Source of the DNA: Lutjanus erythropterus
Taxonomy: Eukaryota > Chordata > Actinopteri > Lutjaniformes > Lutjanidae
Direction: 5' to 3'
Length of the DNA stretch: 64,000 nucleotides
Assembly: GCA_020091685.1 (NCBI GenBank)
Contig: CM034603.1
Span: forward strand, 37,461,260 to 37,525,259
This document shows, one piece after another, positions 38,601-47,980 of the stretch (positions are counted from its first letter, which is position 1; the number at the start of each line of letters is the position of its first letter). The notes below the pieces were generated by a model that was not told the origin of the DNA, did not search any database, and saw nothing but the letters and a program-made list of their open reading frames with translations. The position numbers and the translations under genes are program-made.

Positions 38601-39890
38601 CTGTGGTGAAACTTGTGGCGAGTATATTTTAACTTAGTCGACTAGTTTAGACATCATTCACACTGAAATATCAAGCAGCATTTCCCATCAGGCTCCATGT
38701 AAACTCCACCTCAGTCAGGCTTGGCCTTGAAGGCAGTGGTTTATATTGCACTTCCATGAAGTTGAATGTCTCACGAGAGGCAGATGTCTTTTTTTTTTTA
38801 TGTCTAAATTGAAGCAGCACACACGGAGATGTCTTGCCTTTAAGTCCCAAAAACTCTGGATCCTACATTTCCCATAATGCAACTGGATAGTGGGTAGAGC
38901 ATTCCTGCCTGGTAAACAGCCACATCTTTTAAACTCCACAGCACACAAACTTATCCTATACAATATAGTGTATCAGTCTCCAGGACGGTGTGCATCTTGT
39001 CTGAGGTTAAAACTTTTTTTTTTTTTTTTTAAATTGGACAATAACAGATTCCTATCATCTTTGCTCTACATCCAAACTTCACTTACCCTCCTATTTGTTT
39101 TTAAAATATCAGCCATGAGAAGCAGGTAAAAAACATCCAAACTGTGCATCCATCACTTTGGAGTGGATGAAGTGTGATCTTACTGTAGAAGCAACCCTAC
39201 ATGTATTTCTTGCACAGACTAATGGATGTAAAACCCCAGCTGAGCTGTTAATCATAGCTAAAATAAGCTGAAGTCCATTCAGAACTGAGTGAAAAACAAC
39301 CACAAATTCAGGACAAAGTTTCCCTCTGAGCGGAGAGTTTGGTAACCTACTTGAATAAAAAATATCACACAGCTCAAACACCACGTTTCATCAGCCATCT
39401 GCTGGAGCTCTGCTTATGTAAGTTTGGTGGGTTTAAGTGGTTTGGAAGCACAATCATTCACATGACAACTGGAAAAATCTGCAGCCGAATCCTCAAATTC
39501 AGACTCAAACACACCTGAGATGTGCAGCCAACAGCCCAGCAGCTCACTGACTGACTGAGAGGTTGCATAACCGAGCGACATCCAGGAGGAAACTATTCAT
39601 TTCCCACAGTAATATTAGGTTACAGCCTCACTGGGTTCCACATCAGTGCAGCACAAGCCTTCATTAATGGACTGAAAATTGCTGCAACAAATTGAGTCAA
39701 CTCATTCCAGAGACTCAGACTCTGAAGAGCCGTTCCGCCGAATCGGTGCCATTTGGATGTTGTAACTTTTCAAAATTCATCTCAATTCTTTCATTTCAAT
39801 TCTTCAGCACTTCATCTAAAGTGCATGTTTTTGTCAGGCCGTCCTCACCAGAAAAATGTGCATGCTGGTTTTAAGTGCAAGCAGCTTATT
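38601..39890. other. no recognised feature
   Basis: Holds a poly-T run of 18 or so bases at about 39013-39030 and nothing else recognisable. Confidence 0.5.
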
Positions 39891-40215
39891 CTGACTGATA
39901 GGCGGTGCCCCCTAATGGACGTAGTAAATATGACAGGAGAGGCATATCAAACAAACACAGGACTTTCACCCAGAAGACCACGGTTCAAGTTCCTTGTGCA
40001 TGAGAGTAACTTAAGATTTCGTTATGGATGTGACATCTGTTCTGCAAGTGATGTCACTTGCATCCTGTGGCATAGGTAATGTATTTATTTCAACCCAAAC
40101 CATGATCTTTTCCTAAACCCCAACAAGTAGTTTTATTGCTTAAACCATTTTACAATGTAAACCATGTATGTAATGTCACATCAGTTGTGTTAGGTGACCT
40201 ACATCACATATTTAT
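39891..40215. repeat. GGGCTTTCACCC-family repeat, copy 2
   Basis: Shares with copy 3 (40395-40575) the blocks TGTGACAT/GTGATGTCA, CAACCCAAACCATGATC, CAACAAGTAGTTTTATTGCT and GTAA.CCATG.ATGT.ATGTCAC. GGTTCAAGTTCC at 39986 resembles a B-box, so a tRNA-derived origin is possible. Confidence 0.65.
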
Positions 40216-40274
40216 AGGCTACTTTCAGCCCACGCACAGTGTTTAATTATTTTACCTCCTATTTTACCTGCTGA

Positions 40275-40385
40275 ACACATGTGGTACGCCCACCAAACGA
40301 GAGAAAATGTATGTCAAAGCCCGCTGCTCAGCGTTTCCGTTCAGTACGGACTTTCAGGCCATTTTATTTATTTTTTCCAAGTTTT
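40275..40385. repeat. partial copy of the AAACGAGAGA repeat
   Basis: CCACCAAACGAGAGAAAATG followed by TATGTCAAAGCCCGCTGCTC matches 40710-40770. TCAGGCCATTTTATTTATT matches 40890-40908. Confidence 0.65.
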
Positions 40386-40394
40386 CTGGCTGGA

Positions 40395-40575
40395 AAATGT
40401 GTCAGACGAGTGATGTCATTTCCGTTATGTGATCTAAGGTAGTTATTTGAACCCAAACCAAAATCATTTCAAAATCCCAACCAAGTAGTTTTATTGCTAC
40501 AACCAACCAAACTGCAACGTAATCCATGAATGTGATGTCACGGGAGTGACGTTACATGACCTGCATCACAATTGA
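40395..40575. repeat. GGGCTTTCACCC-family repeat, copy 3
   Basis: Contains GAACCCAAACCAAAATCATT, CAACCAAGTAGTTTTATTGC and GTGATGTCACGGGAGTGACG, a diverged direct repeat of 40060-40215. Confidence 0.65.
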
Positions 40576-40604
40576 GCAACCTGGTCACCAGCAAAACATT
40601 TATT

Positions 40605-40920
40605 TAAACAGAAATGGTGCCGCACTGAACACACTGTTGTGCAAGCGCACTGCCCTGCAACACCTTCTTAATGCTGTAGTGTTTACATACACATCGCTAC
40701 TGATTGGGTGACACCTCAGACACACCCATCAAACGAGAGACAATGTATCTCAAAGCCTGCTGCACACATTTTGAGAAAACTGACCGGTCAACATGGAAAA
40801 CACAGCAAAACAGTGGGCGCCCTTTTCAGACTGAACGTGCCCCAGGTTCAATAAGCCTGTCTCCATCAGCAAAATGCTGTTTTGGGACCATCAGGCCATT
40901 TTATTTATTTATTACAAGGA
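40605..40920. repeat. AAACGAGAGA-family repeat, copy A
   Basis: Matches 44885-45135 along its length: GGTG.TGCATTGAACAC, ACTGCAACA.CTT.TTAA, CATATACATC.CT.CTGATTGGGT, ACACACCC.CCAAAC, CACAC.ATTTTGAG, and GATTGAACGTG/GACTGAACGTG. These are two copies of one interspersed repeat. Confidence 0.75.
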
Positions 40921-41587
40921 GACAGGATTGTGTTTTAGCATAACATTAGGAGATACTTCAAATGTAGCCATATGGAATCAATACTAACAGCATGATAACA
41001 TGACTGAACGCTGACGTTCTCCATTAAACTGACAATATGGCTTTTTTTTCTTTTTCTTTACAGAAAATAGAATTAGGAAATTTTACTCTTGGTCTCACCA
41101 TGGCCTCAAGGAGACTCTGATGATGAGTATAAACCTGGGGACACAACTAATATAAATATAGTAACCAACATATTGTGAATTTCTACTGAGAGAGTGTATT
41201 TAAATGTCTAAACTGGAACTGGAGTCACACAACAATTCAAAGAATCAGATTTGAGGGATTTTAATAATCTCATGGTGAGGTGTAGTTAGAGAGTGGGGAT
41301 GGGCTAAAATCTTATTTTTTCAGTGTTCTGGGTAGTTTTGATCAAAGTTTTACTTGATGAATCTTCAAACTGCAATTAGGCCAAAGTGCAGGACACTTTG
41401 CTGGATACTGTAATGTATTGTACAGATATTTTTCCATGCACGTTTTGTCCTGTAGACGGAAAAAGCAGCGATTTGGCGGAATGGCTCTGACACAATCAGC
41501 GGCTCCGTGACATCCAGCAGGCTGAGGAGGCTCTCACTCCTCGGCTGCTCATTTCATCTCTGAACAAGTTGTAAAAACGCCTCATGT
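40921..41587. other. kcnq3 intron 1, donor-proximal part
   Basis: No recognisable repeat. AT-rich, except that it becomes GC-richer in the last 130 bp towards exon 1. Confidence 0.5.
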
Positions 41588-41593
41588 ACTCAC

Positions 41594-41910
41594 ACGAACG
41601 CGTGGTAGAGCAGCGCCCATCCTCTCGGCCTCTCCAGCGCGTCGTAGATCAAGTTCTGGATCCTCCTCTTGCGGATGTTATTCCTCTTGGCCGGTCGGGT
41701 GTAGTTCAGGGGGGTCTTGGCCAGCAGCCCGATGCCGATGCCCTGAGAGCCACGCTTGTAGTCGTCCCGGCCCGCGGACACCAGCAGCAGCGCGCCATCC
41801 TTGTCCGCTCCCCCGGTGCCTTGGTCCAATAAGTCCCCGGGAGGAGGAGCGCCGGAGCTCTTCTTGTGCTCCTCCGAGCCGCTAGCGACGGTCCTGGACC
41901 GGAGCCCCAT
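41594..41910 (-). CDS. kcnq3: kcnq3 coding exon 1 (Kv7.3 N-terminus)
   Basis: Encodes the cytoplasmic N-terminus, up to the edge of transmembrane segment S1, of a KCNQ3-type voltage-gated potassium channel subunit. KCNQ3 joins KCNQ2 or KCNQ5 to form the neuronal M-channel, which damps repetitive firing. The exon is 317 bp: 105 complete codons plus two bases (phase 2). It begins MGLRSRT, carries ADKDGALLL and [10 protein letters not shown], and ends with [15 protein letters not shown]. The last block is shared by all KCNQ channels, but the MGL start, ADKDG.LLL and LLAKTPL point to KCNQ3 rather than KCNQ2, KCNQ4 or KCNQ5. The start codon (41910-41908) has the context GACCATGG; an in-frame GTG 21 codons upstream is less likely. 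The donor GTGAGT follows directly at 41593. The N-terminus lacks the long Gly/Ala runs of the mammalian protein. Confidence 0.94.
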
Positions 41911-42783
41911 GGTCAGTGCTGGATGCCCGGGGTGGGCAGCATGCCATGATCCGGGCGCTAGATCCGGAGACACCCCCCTTCCTCAGCCGCGGGTCATTTA
42001 AGGATGTGGTCCCCGGCGCGAAGGGAGGTGCTCAGCAGTCTGACTGGAAAATAAAGAGAAGGAGGAGGGATGGAGGGAGAAAGAGAAAAGGAGGAGAAAG
42101 AAGAAGAGAGCGTTACATCCTTTATTTTGGGAAAGCATCGGCATCTGGTGCATTCTGGGCGCAGAAACGAACAGAAATGGAATAGAATCGTGCGTAAAAC
42201 ACACAAACCCCCCACGCCCTTATGATAAAAACACTACAGGAAAATTACACTGAGGTGAGATCAACAGAAAGTCGGATAAACTCATTACAGAGCAGCGCAG
42301 ACGCGTTTGAGCCCCGTTTGATACGAATATTGTTGAGGTTTTACGCAAAATGAGGCGATAAAACACCTGATTCCTGGCGATGTTGAAGCCTGTCAATCAA
42401 TCTATCAATTTCAAATCCAAAGAGGCATCAAGCAACAATTGTCCACTTGCCAAACAGCCTTCTCCTCCCTCAAAGACACACACACACACGCTGGAGAGAC
42501 AAAGACCTGGCATCACGCTGCATCCACACACACCAAATCAAAGAGACACCTATGGGAGGAAACCCGCCGAAGACAAAAAAAACAGCTCGGAGCAGCCGCG
42601 CCGAGCCGAGCCCTACCGGCAGCTGTTCCCGTGCATGGCTCGTGTCTCCGGGGCTTCCAGCCTCCATCCACCTGCAGAGGAAGCGGTGCTGATGCTGAGG
42701 CTGAGGCGGTGGAGGAGGAGGAGGAGGGTGGAGATGCTGCGTGAAGGAGGTCGATACTAAAACTGAGACTGAGGAGAAGCAGC

Positions 42784-42785
<2 letters not shown>
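41911..42785 (-). promoter_or_regulatory. kcnq3: kcnq3 5' UTR and CpG-rich promoter region
   Basis: The coding exon is embedded in a GC- and CpG-rich stretch that is unusual for this window (about 41.6-42.75 kb), typical of a vertebrate CpG-island promoter. No TATA box is obvious, so the transcription start cannot be placed. Several overlapping frames on both strands at 41801-42884 come from the GC-rich composition and are not genes. Confidence 0.6.

Positions 42786-42835
<50 letters not shown>
42786..42835. repeat. (GA)n microsatellite upstream of kcnq3
   Basis: About 24 uninterrupted GA units on the plus strand (CT on the kcnq3 sense strand), roughly 0.9 kb upstream of the start codon. Confidence 0.98.
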
Positions 42836-42838
<3 letters not shown>

Positions 42839-43174
42839 AAGCAGTTTTCATCAGCGGCAACGCAGATGCGACGTGCGCGCACACTCACTCACTCTCACAC
42901 ACACTCACACAAGCTACACAGGGGAGACAGGGGACGGGTGTAACACATTTTCATTTCAGTCACAGACATTTGGACTCGTTTGGACTTGACCAACCAGATG
43001 TATTAAACTTGCATCTGTCTGCCAATTGCCTCACACCCAACTGGTCACATACCAACAATTTGGGGAGTATTGGATGTATGGAGTACGGATTATATAATCT
43101 GGATACATTAGTCTGCATTACAGCTAAAAAAATGTAATATGATTAAAGATACATTTAGTAAAAATGGAGATTAG

Positions 43175-43873
43175 CAGAGATGGGAAGTAACATTACAAAA
43201 CTTTGTTATTATAGATTTTTTTGGTACTTTACTCGAGTATTTTTTTCTTACAACTTTTTACTTTCAATCCAAAAATTTGAAGAAGTTGTACTCTTTACTT
43301 TACAAAGCAGACCTGTAACTTTAGTTTTAATGCAAGAGGAAAACAACGTACCAAGATGTAAGGAGACGAAAAATTAAAAGACGTACAGTAACAAGACAAA
43401 AACAACTAAAAGACATAAGATGAAAAGTACTTAACGACACACGAGACAAAAATTCTATAATAGTCAAAAACAAAAATGATGCAAGAAGATGTAACAAGGA
43501 GAAATCAACATAAACGATGTGACAAGATGAAAACATCAGACAAAAACAACCAAAAGACAGAAGACGAAAATTAAGTAAAAGCTGCAACAAGACAAAAACA
43601 TCATAAGATGTAACAATATGAAAATGATGTGACAAGATGAAAATGACATATGACAAAAACAACATAAAAGATGTAACAAGAAGAAAACGACAGACAAGAA
43701 CAACTAAAACATAACGAGGCGAAAATGATTTAAAAGCCTGAGATGAAAATGACGAAACAAGACAAAAAAGATGTAAAAAGATTTAACAAGACAAAAATAA
43801 GATCAATGACGTACCCAAGTCTTTTTTATACACGTATCTGTACTTCTAATAATGTGTACTTTTACCACCTCTG
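43175..43873. mobile_element. AGTACTC-type element carrying a tandem array
   Basis: Left end CAGAGATGGGAAGTAAC, right end GTACTTTTACCACCTCTG. Reverse-complemented, the right end is CAGAGGTGGTAAAAGTAC, so the termini are imperfect inverted repeats. The subterminal TTTACTCGAGTATTTTTT is typical of this fish repeat type (see also 35609). Clear target duplications are not visible. Confidence 0.6.
43330..43800. repeat. purine-rich degenerate tandem array
   Basis: About 470 bp built of variants of ACAAGATGAAAATGAC, ACAAGACAAAAACAAC and TAAAAGATGTAACAAG. Spacing is irregular, apparently multi-unit. The plus strand has very few T-runs. The minus-strand frame 43327-43665 (Phe/Leu/Ser-rich) is an artefact of the array. 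Confidence 0.8.
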
Positions 43874-44579
43874 ATTGTTAGCAGGATTACAACTTTTAAA
43901 TAAATTTGAACGTGCAGTGTGCACACTTTACAACACTTCACAAGTCTCACAACTGCACTCTCAAGTAAAACCATAACTGATCTTACAGCTGCCAATTCAT
44001 CATCATGACCTCTGTGAGAAAAAAAAAAAAATTCACTGGGTGGAAATTTCACCATTAGTTTATCTTTAAATCAAATCAATCAATCAATCAGTTAGACATA
44101 ACAAATGAAGGAACAGCTGGACAAACTAACAAACCTAAAAACAAACATAAAATATTAGGCTACAGAATTTTATCTTGCGGTAATACAAGATAATGGAAAG
44201 TGATCGAGTACTCTGATATTGATATTAGGTTACTGACAGAGACGTATTCATGTATGGATGAAGCAGTTCAGTGATTCTGAAGTTTGGTCACAGATCCGAC
44301 AAAATGGACCATGTAACAGGGTCAGTTAAATTCTGTTGAAACTGTTGCTATAGCAACACAAAATTCACCTGAAACCAATGTGCAGATCATCATGAGATTT
44401 CTTTGGACAGTCACAAAGACACAGCTTTTCCTTTTTTAGCAGATATATTTTTCAGCACTAAACTCAGTTTTGATTAAATGCAAAAGTTTTGGTAATAATT
44501 AGTGATAAGTAGTAATTAATAATTGCAATTTAACAGTATTTACCAGGGATGCATTTTTTTTCTCCTAATATTTACAACC

Positions 44580-44880
44580 TGACTAAATGCTGCCAAAGAA
44601 GGGGAGACCAGAAGAATAAGTTTTATTTTATGGGACAAGTTTCAGGAAAACAAACGCCTAGTAGAACAAAACACTAAGAAAAGGCTGGAACACTTAACAA
44701 AAGGTAGGAGGACAAACTGTCAATGACAGAGGCAAACACAGACTAAATACAAAACGGACAGAAGGACACTGAGGGACAGGTGGATATTATCAGGACAGGA
44801 CAGGTGATCAAACAGGGAGGAAAGACACGAGAGCAGGAAGTAAAGTTACTGAAACAAGGCTGCTATCAGCCCCAACAAAA
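44580..44880. repeat. probable dispersed repeat
   Basis: ACAGGACAGGTGATCAAACA, then GCAGGAAGTAAAGTTACTGA resembles a fish repeat I recall. It directly precedes the AAACGAGAGA-family copy B. No second copy in the window. Confidence 0.35.
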
Positions 44881-44884
44881 CACA

Positions 44885-45135
44885 GCAACATGGTGCTGCA
44901 TTGAACACCCTCTTGAGTACGAATGTGAACTGCACTGCAACAGCTTTTTAACACAACAGTGTTTTCATATACATCACTTCTGATTGGGTAACACCTGTGA
45001 CACACCCTCCAAACAAGACAAAACAAGAAAAAAAAAAAACGTTGCACACCATTTTGAGGAAACATGTTGATCAATCTGGAAATTTTAGCAAAACAGTGCA
45101 CAACAATTTCAGATTGAACGTGTCTCAGATCTTTC
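44885..45135. repeat. AAACGAGAGA-family repeat, copy B
   Basis: Diverged copy of 40605-40855 in the same orientation (see that entry for the shared blocks), with a poly-A expansion at about 45028-45040. Confidence 0.75.
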
Positions 45136-45643
45136 TAAATTCAACCAATGAATTGCTCTGAAGCAAACAAGGGGACTTCAGGGGCCAATCAGATTACAGC
45201 TGGTGCCAGTGTCCCTGTGGTCTCACCCCTAGATCCACCCGCGACTTGATGGCCTCCACCTTCACCCAGCCAGGAACCTGCAACACTGGGTCTGCTCCAT
45301 TTCAGCGCACCACTTAACAGATAATGACAAGGGCCGGGAAAACAGTTTAAATGGAGCGCAAGTTAGAAAAAAAAAACATAACACAAAGCACCCTGTCCAA
45401 TATGGCAGCAAGACAATCCAAAGACCAACGTGGCATCTACACACATGTGGTGAAGCAGTTTGCAGATTCCTCCTCTGTGCACCAGTGAAAGACAACACAC
45501 ACACAAGCCCCAGGATTGTCACAGCTTCTACATGAAGAGAGACCTATTTATACTTTTTAAATGTTGACCAGAAGTATAAGAAGTACATCAAAGTATGCAT
45601 GATATCATTAAATATTTTGTCTCATGCTTTATTCTCTTTATAT
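45136..45643. other. unassigned, possible repeat continuation
   Basis: 45180-45330 is GC-richer and could be a further part of repeat copy B. On the minus strand it offers an acceptor-like TGTTGCAG and a donor-like GGTGAGAC flanking 45221-45281, but neither frame gives a recognisable protein, so no exon is called. Confidence 0.35.
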
Positions 45644-45915
45644 ACGGCTGCAACTATATGGTTATTTTCATTATGGATTAATCTGGTGGTTATTTTCTTG
45701 ATTAATCTGTTTATTGTTTAGAGAGATGCCATCAAAATTATCCAGAGCTCAAAGTAACACTTTCACCTGTTTTGTTTTGTGTGATCACAACACAAAACTC
45801 AAAATTGTTCAGTTTACTGCACTTTAAGACAAGGAAAAGCTACAGATTTGTTTTACATTTGAGAGGCTGGAAAAAACAACATTTTTGGATTAAAAGTGAT
45901 GATTAATCAAAAATA
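45644..45915. repeat. GCTGCAACTAAC-family element, diverged
   Basis: Starts ACGGCTGCAACTATATGGTT and contains TTATTTTCTTGATTAATCTG, AAAATTGTTCAGTTTACTG and AAGTGATGATTAATCAAAAA, all matching positions of 28786-29113. Confidence 0.65.
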
Positions 45916-45989
45916 AACTATATCCTGTTTGGGAATTTAATTTTGTACAATAAATCAAAATTTTACAAGTTATTCATATGTTATGGAAA

Positions 45990-46110
45990 ATATTAATTTG
46001 TAAAGTAACTCCACTTCCAGTAACTTTGAAATGTAGTCAAGTCTAAAGTACCTCCAATTTGTACTTAAGTAGAGTACTTTGAGTAAATGAGTACACACAC
46101 TTGTCAGACT
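45990..46110. repeat. AGTACTC-type repeat fragment
   Basis: TTGTACTTAAGTAGAGTACTTTG and neighbouring AGTAAATGAGTAC motifs match the subterminal part of 35609-35735. Confidence 0.55.
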
Positions 46111-46374
46111 GCACATTATCGACACAGTGAAGCTGCTGACCTTCACCTTATGAGGTTTTTATATTTAAAATGTAAAAGAAAAACAAGAACAAAAATAAAA
46201 TCATTGGTTGTTTGATTCTTTGCTGAGAAACAGCAGCGTCTCTGATGCTTGTTTGAAAGTAAAGGCAGGCGTCAGCACTGAATATCAATGAGATCAAATC
46301 GAAGCGGTAACAGAGTGGACTCACCTCACATGAACCCACAGAGTCAGAGCTGCACAAAGGTTTATCATAAAAAC

Positions 46375-46862
46375 CAGGGCTGCACCATATAGTAAAAAGT
46401 CATACTATGATTAGTTGGACTGAAACTGAGAGTGCAATTTGCAATATGATTATAGTGGGAATGATAATTTTTACTGGAAAATACATAAACTATGTGAACA
46501 AACATTCATCTGGAGAACAAAGTTTTTATGCCAGGAAGCATTTCTTCACACCTGCCTAAAACCTTTGCACAGTACTGCATGTGTGTATGTATGTACACAC
46601 ACAATAATCCCTCAAAAGTGGTTAAAGTTTGTGACAACTAAAGGAAGCATTATATTTTACTTTATTGTCCCAAATGAAAAGGTGATGAAACCATAAATTT
46701 TAACCAGTATTTTTAATAACTATGCATTAAAAAAATGAAAACAGAGCTAAACATGTATATAATAAACCTGAATTAAGAAATAAGGATCAACTATACACAG
46801 AATGCATATAAGAGTTTGAAAATAATGGCAATCACAATCAAATTAATTATTTTCAGAGATGT
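46375..46862. mobile_element. probable hAT-like element
   Basis: Starts CAGGGCTGCACCATATAG, shares CATCTGGAGAACAA with 25844-26158, and ends near ATTAATTATTTTCAG. The right end is poorly matched, so the boundary is approximate. It ends about 40 bp before the donor of the exon at 46902. Confidence 0.5.
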
Positions 46863-46901
46863 CTCATAACCTTTTGTTTCATTGTATTAAAAATAACCCA
46901 C

Positions 46902-46965
46902 CTGTGACCGCTGCTGAAAGAGTCAAGAGGCCTGAAAGATTCTGCAGTGAGAAGTTCGATTCCAT
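46902..46965 (-). CDS. first coding exon of an unidentified gene
   Basis: The exon spans 46902-46996; coding starts at 46965. On the minus strand the acceptor is a good one (CTCGTCTTTCAG, AG at 46998-46997). The start codon has context AACATGG, and the exon ends in ACAG before the donor GTGGGT at 46901-46896. It encodes 21 residues beginning MESNFSLQNL and ending TLSAAVT, plus one base (phase 1). The short hydrophobic stretch could start a signal or membrane segment, but that is too little to infer function. I do not recognise the protein. Later exons would have to lie at lower coordinates, towards kcnq3; none was found. It could also be the start of a non-coding transcript. Confidence 0.5.
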
Positions 46966-46966
46966 G

Positions 46967-46996
46967 TTAGAGACGACAGTCTGCAGCACAGATCAT
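46967..46996 (-). promoter_or_regulatory. 9-codon upstream ORF
   Basis: The first three bases of exon 2 are themselves ATG. The frame MICAADCRL ends in TAA one base before the main start codon. If the gene is real, such a short uORF stopping right at the main start could dampen or allow reinitiation of translation. Its ATG has no fixed upstream context because it forms directly at the splice junction. Confidence 0.45.
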
Positions 46997-47806
46997 CTGA
47001 AAGACGAGAACATGTCGGTCAGTAGACTGGAATGATAAGAAAACATGTCTAAAAAGATGGATGAAGGTAACTCCATTTAAAACTGAGGGAAAAACTGCTG
47101 AATGAAAAGAGGTTTAGATGATGGTAGTTTGAGCAGTTGTCATTCATTACTTTACTTTGCTCAACATTTTGCAAAAATCATGATGCACTGATCATCAGCA
47201 AAATATTTCATCACTGTTTTTATGGTGCAGCCAGAGTTCATCTGACAATTTCCTGTTTGAAATTTTAAAAGGTCATTCCTCCACATGGATGCATGAATAC
47301 ATTCATAAACCCACTTTTCATCAAAATGAACCAGCAGAACAACAGAACACAAATAATCAGGGTGACAATGAGGCACAAGTCAGTTCAGTATAAATCAGTG
47401 TAAATGACGGGATGATGAAAAAACATGTTTAACCAGAGAGACAGAAAAGAAAAGTCAAGTCTATTATCTAAATATTCCCTGAAACTCTTCAGAGTTCAAC
47501 ATAAAAACACAACTTTTCAGGTCTGCAGAAATAAACAGCAAAAAGAACTCAGTTTGTTCAGTTCAGGATCTCAAAATTCAGTCCGAGTAAACCCTCTTCA
47601 CTGAAACAAATCAAATGAGGATCTGTGGAAAAGTTTCAGCGGTTCAGTTTATTAAATCAACTCGCCAACAAAGTTGATCAGAGATCTGTGGTCAGGTGTC
47701 AGCCGTCTGCTTCATGATCAAACAGAAAACCAAACAGAAAAAGTTTGTGAAAGAAGAAAATAAACGGAGAAAAGGAGAAATGAAGACCTGACGTTCACCA
47801 ACTCAC

Positions 47807-47905
47807 CTGCTGTGAAGGGAGGTTATTGATCGGCTGATTCCGGAGATATTCGGTCTTTTCGGAGTCTCACGTGGTGTTTTTTCCCACGCCGTCTTTCAGA
47901 CACCG
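47807..47905 (-). other. non-coding exon 1 of the unidentified gene
   Basis: On the minus strand the sequence runs through CACGTGAGACTCCG and ends CCCTTCACAGCAG, followed by the strong donor GTGAGTTGG at 47806. The intron to exon 2 would be 810 bp. The 5' end is estimated from the promoter elements, not observed. It carries no ATG in good context. Confidence 0.5.
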
Positions 47906-47980
47906 TCACTTCCCTTTTACTTCCGTTATGAAGGAAGAGACGTGGGCTGACTATTCGAAAAACGGTCAGTGATTGGTTGT
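47906..47980 (-). promoter_or_regulatory. CCAAT/ETS promoter
   Basis: On the minus strand, in order towards the exon: a CCAAT box (47976-47972, within AACCAATCAC), then CGGAAGT (47925-47919) and GGAAGTG (47913-47907), both ETS/GABP-type sites. An E-box CACGTG follows at 47873-47868. This TATA-less arrangement is typical of housekeeping promoters and its direction agrees with the splice donor at 47806. Confidence 0.5.

Larger units (their letters stand above)
1..41593 (-). other. kcnq3: kcnq3 intron 1 (part)
   Basis: This is the sequence downstream of the kcnq3 exon 1 splice donor on the minus strand. The donor reads GTGAGT at 41593-41588, directly after the exon. I looked on the minus strand for the next KCNQ exons (S1 to S3, with the conserved FKEYE and RIWAAGCCCRY-type motifs) and saw none, so the intron probably runs off the left edge. 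A very long first intron is usual for vertebrate KCNQ3. The stretch holds only repeats, relics and unassigned sequence, listed separately. That it is all one intron is inference; a nested gene with small exons could have been missed. Confidence 0.72.

Noticed and set aside
41911-41973. 21-codon N-terminal extension of the kcnq3 frame
   Set aside because: The upstream start would be GTG; the ATG at 41910 has a strong context and begins with the MGL expected for KCNQ3.
42380-42884. Several overlapping ORFs of 65-126 codons on both strands
   Set aside because: They arise from the GC-rich kcnq3 5' region and the GA microsatellite; none has family resemblance.
43327-43665. 112-codon minus-strand ORF, Phe/Leu/Ser-rich
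   Set aside because: It is the complement of the purine-rich tandem array, with no real protein signature.
45221-45281. Possible minus-strand exon of the unidentified upstream gene
   Set aside because: Acceptor- and donor-like bases are present, but the reading frame from phase 1 soon stops and the segment may be part of a repeat.
46148-46357. Minus-strand ORF with donor-like GGTGAGTCC near 46322
   Set aside because: The putative exon would be only about 25 bp, with a weak acceptor.
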